From: Neisseria leonii
GTDB lineage: Bacteria; Pseudomonadota; Gammaproteobacteria; Burkholderiales; Neisseriaceae
Assembly (NCBI RefSeq): GCF_028776105.2
Contig: NZ_CP145606.1
Location: 1,488,001-1,552,000, forward strand
Direction of reading: 5' to 3'
DNA: 64,000 bases
Notes under the pieces: generated by a model
Seen by the model: the letters and a program-made list of their open reading frames with translations, nothing else
The model's database searches: none
Told to the model about the DNA's origin: nothing
Program-made: the position numbers and the translations under genes
In this document: positions 57,716 through 64,000 of the stretch, piece after piece
Position numbering within the stretch: the first letter of the stretch is position 1
Layout of the letters: each line of letters opens with the position of its first letter

Positions 57716-58747
57716 TCAGATGACAGATCCACCGCCCGTCAGATAACGCACAATTTCCGCCGTGCTGCCGCTTGTGGCCAACGCCGCACTCTGCCCCGCC
57801 CAAAATGACGAAAATGCACTGCTGCCCGCCCGTTCGGCGGCGGCTTTGAGCATACCGGCCGCCGCACCTGCTGCCGGGAACGGTAGCGCATACGGGCTGA
57901 CCGGTCCGGCTTCATCCATAAAGCGGTTGCGGATACCGCGCGCCAAACCGCCGCTGAACAGATTGGTCAGCACCGTATCGTGTGCCTGCGCGCTTTGCAG
58001 CGCGGCACGGTGGGCGGCAGACGTTTTCGCTTCGTCGGCCAGCAGGAAAGCCGTCCCGGCCTGAACCGCCGCCGCACCGAGCGCTTTGGCCGCCGACACC
58101 GCTTCGGGTGTGGCGATGCCGCCTGCGGCAATAACCGGGCACGATACCGCGCGCACGATATTGGGCAGCAGCGAAAACAGCCCCATTTGGCGCGTTACGT
58201 CGGGGCTGAGAAACATACCCCGGTGCCCGCCCGCTTCCAAGCCCTGCGCAATCACGGCATCGGCACCGTTCTTCTCCAACCACACCGCCTCTTCCACCGT
58301 GGTCGCGCTCGACCAGATTTCGACACCGCAGGCTTTGAGTGCCGCCAGCAGGTGCGGTTCGGGCAGGCCGAAGTGGAAACTGACGACCGGCACGCGGAAG
58401 CGGCGCACGACGTCCAGCGCGGCACCGTCAAACGGGCGGCGGCCGCCGTCTGCCGGAATATCCGCCATGCACAAGCCGAAAGCCTCGAAATACGGCTGCA
58501 ACTGTTGATGCCACGCATCGCGTTGTGCCGCACTGATCTGCGGCGTACGGTGGGCGAAAAAATTGACATTGTATTTGGCCGTTCCGACCGCTGCCTGAAT
58601 CCGTGCCAATTCCGCCGCCAGCGTTTCCGCGTCCAGCATGGCGGCCGGCAGCGAACCCACCGCCCCGGCACGGCAGGCGGCAACCGCCAATGCGGAATCC
58701 TGTACACCGGCCATCGGTGCCTGAATCAAACCGTATCGTCCGAACAT
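57716..58747 (-). CDS. Nitronate monooxygenase-like FMN protein
   Basis: A 343-residue TIM-barrel flavoprotein of the 2-nitropropane dioxygenase family. It starts GLIQAPMAGVQDSALAVAACRAGAVGSLPAAML, and contains FHFGLPEP, GADAVIAQGLEAGGHRGMF (phosphate-binding and catalytic-histidine region, the H in GGHRG) and PVIAAGGIATPEAVSAAKALGAAAVQAGTAFL. Members oxidise propionate 3-nitronate or relatives. The start MFGRYG is preceded by GGAGA; an upstream Met at 58777 overlaps a DUS. Confidence 0.88.
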   Translation of the reverse strand: MFGRYGLIQAPMAGVQDSALAVAACRAGAVGSLPAAMLDAETLAAELARIQAAVGTAKYNVNFFAHRTPQISAAQRDAWHQQLQPYFEAFGLCMADIPADGGRRPFDGAALDVVRRFRVPVVSFHFGLPEPHLLAALKACGVEIWSSATTVEEAVWLEKNGADAVIAQGLEAGGHRGMFLSPDVTRQMGLFSLLPNIVRAVSCPVIAAGGIATPEAVSAAKALGAAAVQAGTAFLLADEAKTSAAHRAALQSAQAHDTVLTNLFSGGLARGIRNRFMDEAGPVSPYALPFPAAGAAAGMLKAAAERAGSSAFSSFWAGQSAALATSGSTAEIVRYLTGGGSVI

Positions 58748-58776
58748 ATCTGTCTCCGTGTCGCATTCATGTTTCA

Positions 58777-58817
58777 AGGCCGTCTGAAACCCGTTTGCGG
58801 CGGTTTTCAGACGGCCT
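58777..58817 (-). terminator. Inverted DUS pair after proB
   Basis: AGGCCGTCTGAAA (58777-58789) and TTTTCAGACGGCCT (58804-58817) form a stem between proB and the nitronate monooxygenase-like gene, directly after the proB stop. Confidence 0.65.
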
Positions 58818-58820
58818 CTT

Positions 58821-59945
58821 TTACCAGTGTGCCATATTGTCGCGGTGTATCACTTCGTCTTCCAATGCGTAGCCCAGTTTCCCGGCAATGCCCTCGGAAG
58901 GTGTCCTCAGGATCCGCACCAGCTCGCCGCTGCCGTAATTCACCAGGCCGCGCGCGATTTCGTTTCCGTCCGCCCCCACCACGGCCACCAACTCGCCGCG
59001 CCGGAAATGCCCTTCACAGGCGGTGCAGCCCACCGGCAGCAGACTGCGCCGCCCTTCGGTGAGGGCTTTTTCCGCCCCTGCGTCCACCACCACGCGCCCG
59101 GCCGTCTGAACATGGCCGAGCAGCCACTGTTTGCGTGCGGCTACGCGGCTGTGGCTGCTGGTAAACAGCGTGCCGACGGATTCGCCGCGAAACAGGCGCA
59201 GCAAAACATTTTCCTCGCTGCCCGACGCCACCACGGTTACCGCCCCGCCCAGAGCCGCCCGCTTGGCCGCGCGCACTTTGGTGTACATGCCGCCCGTACC
59301 CACGCCGCTGCCCGCACCGCCCGCCATACGCTCCAAATCGGGGTGGTCGGCTTCGATACGGCTGATGAATGCTGCCTGCGGATTTTTGCGTGGGTCGCTG
59401 TCGTAGAGGCCGTCTTGATCCGTCAGAATCAGCAGCGCATCGGCGTCCACCAGATTGGCCGCCAGCGCGCCCAAAGTGTCGTTGTCGCCGAGCTTGATTT
59501 CGTCGGTGGTCACCGTGTCGTTTTCGTTGATGACCGGCACGATGCCTTTGGCCAGTAAGGTATTCAGCGTACTGCGCGCATTAAGATAGCGGGTGCGGTT
59601 GCTCAAATCGTCGTGGGTAAGCAGGATTTGCGCCGTATGCACGCCGTAGGGGCGGAACGCGTTTTCATACGCCTGTGCAATGCCCATCTGGCCGACGGCG
59701 GCGGCGGCCTGCAATTCGTTCAGCGCGGTGGGGCGCGCCGTCCAACCCAAACGCTTGATGCCCTCGGCAATCGCGCCGCTGGACACCCACACCACCTGTA
59801 CGCCCTGCGCTTTCAGTTCGACAATCTGCGCCGCCCAACGCTCAATCGCCTTTTGGTCGATGCCCCTGCCCCCGGCCGTTACCAGACTGGAACCCACCTT
59901 GACGACAATCCGCTTGGCCAGCTGCAATTCGTTTCCCGTTTTCAT
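58821..59945 (-). CDS. proB: Glutamate 5-kinase
   Basis: First step of proline synthesis: phosphorylates glutamate with ATP. The 374-residue protein has the amino-acid kinase domain with KVGSSLVT (about 15-22), [22 protein letters not shown] and [19 protein letters not shown], plus a C-terminal PUA domain (about 280-374). Feedback inhibition by proline is usual for this enzyme. proA is not adjacent. A DUS lies in the gap before it (59982) and after it. Confidence 0.95.
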   Translation of the reverse strand: MKTGNELQLAKRIVVKVGSSLVTAGGRGIDQKAIERWAAQIVELKAQGVQVVWVSSGAIAEGIKRLGWTARPTALNELQAAAAVGQMGIAQAYENAFRPYGVHTAQILLTHDDLSNRTRYLNARSTLNTLLAKGIVPVINENDTVTTDEIKLGDNDTLGALAANLVDADALLILTDQDGLYDSDPRKNPQAAFISRIEADHPDLERMAGGAGSGVGTGGMYTKVRAAKRAALGGAVTVVASGSEENVLLRLFRGESVGTLFTSSHSRVAARKQWLLGHVQTAGRVVVDAGAEKALTEGRRSLLPVGCTACEGHFRRGELVAVVGADGNEIARGLVNYGSGELVRILRTPSEGIAGKLGYALEDEVIHRDNMAHW

Positions 59946-59994
59946 TCCGTATCCTTTTGCCTGAACACACTGTCCCGCCCGTTTCAGACGGCCT

Positions 59995-60294
59995 TTACTG
60001 TTTGTGTTTGACCTGCCAGAAATAACGCCATACGAATCCGGGGAAAGCCGCCACCAGATACAGGCAGACGGTAATCACAAAAAATTCCCAGATTTTCGGA
60101 TACACGCTGCCCGCGCGGCTTTCCAGCAGATACGCCAGCGCGGCCATCAGCGCATACCCCGCCGCCAGTTCGGTCAGATGGTGGACAAAGCGTTTTTCTG
60201 CCAGAGGCACTACGCCGAACCAGCGCGGCACGACAAACGGCAGATTGGCGAAAATCAATGCCAGAACAATCAGAATATACATCGGTGCGGTCAT
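59995..60294 (-). CDS. DUF2818-family membrane protein
   Basis: A 99-residue protein with three or four membrane segments matching DUF2818: [21 protein letters not shown], then the conserved [23 protein letters not shown] and the tail [25 protein letters not shown]. In betaproteobacteria this gene regularly follows nuoN, which suggests a part in complex I assembly or stability (inference). The inner start is used, with AACAGGAAAGC before it. Confidence 0.85.
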   Translation of the reverse strand: MTAPMYILIVLALIFANLPFVVPRWFGVVPLAEKRFVHHLTELAAGYALMAALAYLLESRAGSVYPKIWEFFVITVCLYLVAAFPGFVWRYFWQVKHKQ

Positions 60295-60399
60295 GATTTG
60301 CTTTCCTGTTTGCAACAGCCGCCCATGCAAAGCGGCAGAAGGCTCAATATTAACCAAAGCGGCAGCCGTTTGGGCTGCCGTCCGTTAAAAAATGATGGT

Positions 60400-61842
60400 T
60401 CAGAACGCATTTTGCAGCGCGCGTACGCACCAGTCCATCACGCTCTGCGGCAATATACCCCACACCAGCAGCAAAAGCGCATTCGCCGACAACAGCACTT
60501 TGGCGGCAGAATCGCCCGCCACCGCGCCACGGTTGCCCGCCTCGTCAAAATACATGGCTTTGACCACACGCAGGTAGTAGAACGCGCCGATCAGGCTCAT
60601 CAGCACGGCAAAAACCGGCAGCCAGATATGGCCTTGCGCCAGCAGGGTTTTGAGTACCGCGAATTTGGCGTAAAAACCCATCAGCGGCGGAATGCCCGCC
60701 ATCGAAAACATGACCAGCAGCATCAGGAAGGCATACCATGCGTTGCGCTGGTTCAGCCCGTTCAAATCGCTGATGTTTTCGCATTCGCCGGTTTCGTCCG
60801 ACAACAGCATCAGAATGCCGAAACCGGCCAGACCGGTCGCCAAATAGGCAACGGCATAATACATGGCGGCGGAAAAACCCCATATGCCGCCCATAAATGC
60901 CAGCAGCACAAAGCCCATATGCGAAATGGTCGAATACGCGAGCATACGCTTGATATTGGTCTGCATCACGGCCGCCAGATTACCCGCCAGCAGCGATACC
61001 ACCGCCAACACCGCCAGCATGGGCGACCATTCGCCCGCATAAGCCTCCAAAGCGCCGATTAAGATGCGGAACGAAAACACCACCGCCGCCACTTTGGGCA
61101 CCGTACCCACCAGCGCGGCCACTGATGTGGGTGCGCCCTGATACACATCGGGTACCCACATATGGAACGGCACCGCACCGAGTTTGAACGCCAACGCCGC
61201 CACCACAAACACCGTACCGAGCAACAGCAGCAGACCGTTGGCCTGTCCGGCATGGACGGCGGCCGTGATCCGGGCGAAATCCAGCGAACCGGCGGCGCCG
61301 TAAATCAGCGAAATGCCGTACAGCAACAGGCCGGAAGCCAGCGCACCCAGCACAAAATACTTCAATGCCGCCTCGGCCGCATCGGCCGCATCGCGGCGCA
61401 GGGCAATCATGGCGTACAGCGCGAGCGAAAGCAGTTCCAAGCCGATATAGGCCGTCAGAAAATGGCCGGCCGAAGCCATCACGCTCATACCCAGCAGGGC
61501 AAACAGCGACAGCGTATAAAACTCGCCCTGAAACATCGCGCGCGCCTGATTATACGGCTTGGCGTAAACCAGCAGGGCAAACAGGGCGACGTACATACTC
61601 ATCTTGGCAAACTGCGCCATGCCGTCTGAAAGATACATACCGCCGAAAGCTGCGCTGCTGCCGCTCTGCCACACCGCCCATTGGGCGGCGGCAGTCAAAA
61701 CCAGCGCGCCCAGGCTCAGATAGTGGGTAATGTGGCGTTGCGCATCCTTCAGCCACAAATCCGCCAGCAATATCGTACACAAAGCCGAAAGCAAAACGAT
61801 TTCGGGCAATGCGCTGATTAAATTCAAACCGGTTACGTTCAT
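60400..61842 (-). CDS. nuoN: NADH-quinone oxidoreductase subunit N
   Basis: A 480-residue antiporter-like subunit of complex I with about 14 membrane helices. The conserved lysine/proline region appears around GLELLSLALYAMIALRR, FKLGAVPFHMWVPDVYQGAPT and YSTISHMGFVLL. It pumps protons as part of the membrane arm. SDGMA near residue 77 is DUS-encoded. Nine bases separate it from nuoM, so they are one operon. Confidence 0.96.
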   Translation of the reverse strand: MNVTGLNLISALPEIVLLSALCTILLADLWLKDAQRHITHYLSLGALVLTAAAQWAVWQSGSSAAFGGMYLSDGMAQFAKMSMYVALFALLVYAKPYNQARAMFQGEFYTLSLFALLGMSVMASAGHFLTAYIGLELLSLALYAMIALRRDAADAAEAALKYFVLGALASGLLLYGISLIYGAAGSLDFARITAAVHAGQANGLLLLLGTVFVVAALAFKLGAVPFHMWVPDVYQGAPTSVAALVGTVPKVAAVVFSFRILIGALEAYAGEWSPMLAVLAVVSLLAGNLAAVMQTNIKRMLAYSTISHMGFVLLAFMGGIWGFSAAMYYAVAYLATGLAGFGILMLLSDETGECENISDLNGLNQRNAWYAFLMLLVMFSMAGIPPLMGFYAKFAVLKTLLAQGHIWLPVFAVLMSLIGAFYYLRVVKAMYFDEAGNRGAVAGDSAAKVLLSANALLLLVWGILPQSVMDWCVRALQNAF

Positions 61843-61851
61843 CTACCCACC

Positions 61852-63351
61852 TCAAATCTTGCTTTGCGCCACTTGGGCAATCAACTGATCGGCCGCCTGA
61901 TGCACCACTGCGATAAACGGCTGCGGCCACAAACCCATGCCCAACACCGCCGCCGCCAATACCGCCAGAACGGCAAACTCGCGGCAGTTGATATCTTTGA
62001 GCGTTTTCACTTCGGGATTGGTGATTTCACCGAAAATGGTACGCTTATACATCCACAACGTATAAGCTGCGCCGAAAATCAGCGTCAGCGCCGCCAGCGC
62101 GCCCACCAGCAGGTTGTAGCGCACCGCGCCCATAATCACCATAAATTCGCCGACAAAGCCCGATGTCGCGGGCAGACCCGCATTGGCCATGGCAAACAGC
62201 ATCATAAAGGCGGCAAATTTCGGCATCACATTCACCACACCGCCGTAATCGGCGATATTGCGCGTGTGCAGGCGGTCGTACATCACGCCGATACACATAA
62301 ACATCGCCGCCGACACGAAACCGTGCGAAATCATCTGCACAACCGCACCTTTCAGTGCCCACGGTTCCAGAGTGTTGCCGATAAACAGAAACAGACCCAG
62401 CGTCACAAAACCCATATGGCTGATGGAAGAATAGGCCACCAGTTTTTTCATATCGGTCTGCACCAAAGCCACCAAACCGATATACACCACCGCAATCAGG
62501 CTCAACACAATGACCGCCGGCGCAAAATAGCGCGAAGCATCGGGCAGAATCGGCAGAATAAAGCGCAGAAAACCGTATGCCCCGACTTTCAGCGTAATCG
62601 CCGCCAACACCATCGAACCGCCGGTCGGTGCCTCCACGTGGGCATCAGGCAGCCAGGTGTGTACCGGGAACATCGGCACTTTGACGGCAAATGACAGGAA
62701 AAATGCGATAAACAGCAACTGCTGCACACCCAAGGGAATCTGTTTCAGATTCTGGAAATCCGCAATGGCAAAACTGCCGCCCGTCTGATAAGACAGATAA
62801 ACCAGTGCCACCAGCATCAAAAGCGAACCCAGCAGCGTGTACAGAAACAGCTTCACCGAAGCATACACGCGGCGCGGGCCGCCCCACATACCGATAATCA
62901 GATACAGCGGAATCAGCATTCCCTCGAAGAACACATAAAACAGCATCGCGTCCTGCGCGGCAAACGCCCCGTTAATCAGACCGCTCATCATCAGAAACGC
63001 CGCCATATACTGCGCCGTTTTCTTCTGAATCACTTCCCAACCGGCCAACACCACCATCAGCGTGATAAATGCATTCAGAATGACAAACAACACCGAAATG
63101 CCGTCCACACCCAAAGCATAGTTGATGTTCAGCGCGGGAATCCAGCGGTAAAACTCGGTGAACTGATAACCGCCGCTCAAACGGTCGAAACCGGCAAACA
63201 GCGGCAGCGTAACCAAAAATCCGGCCAACGCGCCGCAGAAAGCCAATATCCGCGCCAGCGGCGCACGGCTGTCGCTGCCCGTGGCCAGCACCAAGACACC
63301 GGCCACGATCGGCAGCCAAATTGCCCAGCTTAATAAGTTATTGAAAAACAT
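61852..63351 (-). CDS. nuoM: NADH-quinone oxidoreductase subunit M
   Basis: A 499-residue antiporter-like subunit of complex I, with 14 membrane helices. Landmarks are LNINYALGVDGISVLFVILNAF, FEGMLIPLYLIIGMWGG, FPVHTWLPDAHVEAPTGGSMVLAAITLKVGAYGFLRFILP and YSSISHMGFVTLG. Only nuoM and nuoN of the nuo cluster are in the window; upstream of nuoM there is an isochorismatase-family gene instead of the usual nuoL. Confidence 0.97.
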   Translation of the reverse strand: MFFNNLLSWAIWLPIVAGVLVLATGSDSRAPLARILAFCGALAGFLVTLPLFAGFDRLSGGYQFTEFYRWIPALNINYALGVDGISVLFVILNAFITLMVVLAGWEVIQKKTAQYMAAFLMMSGLINGAFAAQDAMLFYVFFEGMLIPLYLIIGMWGGPRRVYASVKLFLYTLLGSLLMLVALVYLSYQTGGSFAIADFQNLKQIPLGVQQLLFIAFFLSFAVKVPMFPVHTWLPDAHVEAPTGGSMVLAAITLKVGAYGFLRFILPILPDASRYFAPAVIVLSLIAVVYIGLVALVQTDMKKLVAYSSISHMGFVTLGLFLFIGNTLEPWALKGAVVQMISHGFVSAAMFMCIGVMYDRLHTRNIADYGGVVNVMPKFAAFMMLFAMANAGLPATSGFVGEFMVIMGAVRYNLLVGALAALTLIFGAAYTLWMYKRTIFGEITNPEVKTLKDINCREFAVLAVLAAAVLGMGLWPQPFIAVVHQAADQLIAQVAQSKI

Positions 63352-63417
63352 ATTTAAAGCCTGTTTCTATTCTTATTCAAAATCTATCGTATTGCTTTTC
63401 AGACGGCCTGAAAGGCA

Positions 63418-63975
63418 CTATCCCATCATATCGGCACTTTGGACAACCGTCGCAAACTCGCCGTTCAGGCTGGCCAGTGCGGTTTGATGAATCAGTTCCG
63501 CATCAAATTTCTCGCCATGTATACCGACTTTGTCGAAAGTGGCCGTTGCATCTGCCAACACATAAACCCGATAACCCAGATTGCCTGCCATGCGTGTGGT
63601 TGTCGAAACACAGTGGTCGGTCGTCAAACCCGCAATCCATAATGTCTCTATCTGCTTTTCCTGCAAATAATCATGCAGCCGCGTACCGATAAACGCACTA
63701 TTGACATTTTTGGTAAATACGGTTTCATGGTCTCTCGGCTCAAACCCCGGCTTGAACGCAAAACCCTGATGATTCGGGTTCAGACGGGACTGCGCCAGCG
63801 TCGAGGCGTGCCGTATATGAATCACGGGCAGATTGGCTTGGCGGAATTTTTCCAGAACTTTGAGTGCGGCCTGCTCGGCCTGCGGATTATTGCGCGCACC
63901 GCCCCAGTAGGCCACATCGTCGAACCCCTGCTGCATATCGATGAGCAGCAGTGCCGTATTGTGATCCATCTCCAT
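63418..63975 (-). CDS. Isochorismatase-family cysteine hydrolase
   Basis: A 185-residue hydrolase of the isochorismatase/nicotinamidase superfamily. The catalytic triad is visible as D13 (LLIDMQQGF), K89 (VFTKNVNSAF) and C122 (GLTTDHCVSTTTRMA). It shares the cis-peptide loop that precedes the cysteine. Substrate cannot be told; nicotinamidase, biuret or isochorismate types are all possible. It lies just upstream of nuoM on the same strand, with a DUS in the 66-base gap. Confidence 0.88.
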   Translation of the reverse strand: MEMDHNTALLLIDMQQGFDDVAYWGGARNNPQAEQAALKVLEKFRQANLPVIHIRHASTLAQSRLNPNHQGFAFKPGFEPRDHETVFTKNVNSAFIGTRLHDYLQEKQIETLWIAGLTTDHCVSTTTRMAGNLGYRVYVLADATATFDKVGIHGEKFDAELIHQTALASLNGEFATVVQSADMMG

Positions 63976-64000
63976 AAACCCACTCCCTACTTTCCGATCG

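Overview
The window is chromosomal DNA from a Neisseriaceae bacterium, almost certainly a Neisseria species. Copies of the neisserial DNA uptake sequence (DUS, core GCCGTCTGAA) are scattered in and between genes. Most are preceded by AG (AGGCCGTCTGAA, the AG-DUS dialect); only a few are preceded by AT. The genes are GC-rich, and their products (EF-Ts, S2, RF2, Acp, PhoB/PhoR, NuoM/NuoN and others) look like neisserial orthologues. Species cannot be assigned from this sequence alone. No rRNA, tRNA, CRISPR array, prophage or transposase gene was seen.

Layout. 1-6.5 kb: end of priA, then tsf and rpsB, rsgA, an aromatic-acid type MFS transporter, ispA and xseB. 6.6-15.8 kb: gltX, a pair of M16 peptidases, a hotdog-fold protein, rsmG, prfB and oligopeptidase A. 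15.9-21 kb: a PfoR-like membrane protein, an ABC exporter pair, a LOG-family protein and a sulfate-binding lipoprotein. 21.3-27.6 kb: an accessory catabolic cassette with an IclR regulator, GntP-family permease, iron alcohol dehydrogenase, methylmalonate-semialdehyde dehydrogenase and 3-hydroxyisobutyrate-type dehydrogenase. 28.1-36.2 kb: the complete F1Fo ATP synthase operon (atpIBEFHAGDC) with parB upstream. 36.5-42.4 kb: a flavoprotein, mnmG and a two-gene ABC importer. 42.9-49.7 kb: valS and dnaE. 49.8-55.5 kb: small RNA-binding, envelope and lipoprotein genes, including the lysozyme-inhibitor adhesin acp, an Rnm-type PHP phosphatase, a YciO protein and an M50 protease. 55.5-64 kb: phoR/phoB, a nitronate monooxygenase-like enzyme, proB, DUF2818, nuoN, nuoM and an isochorismatase-family hydrolase.

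Most genes are housekeeping. The least ordinary material is of two kinds. First, the 21.3-27.6 kb cassette carries two closely matching palindromic operators, one before the permease operon and one before the divergent dehydrogenase, which suggests an IclR-controlled regulon for uptake and oxidation of a short hydroxy acid. Second, the intergenic spaces are full of small repeats: about 20 copies of a REP/BIME-like palindrome (GTCGGAT...ATCCGAC with GTAG on one side), a second family built around GTTTCTGCGAAGCTAAAAC joined to DUS, and one 231-bp MITE-like element with 46-bp terminal inverted repeats that begin with DUS. Many inverted DUS pairs also appear to serve as transcription terminators.
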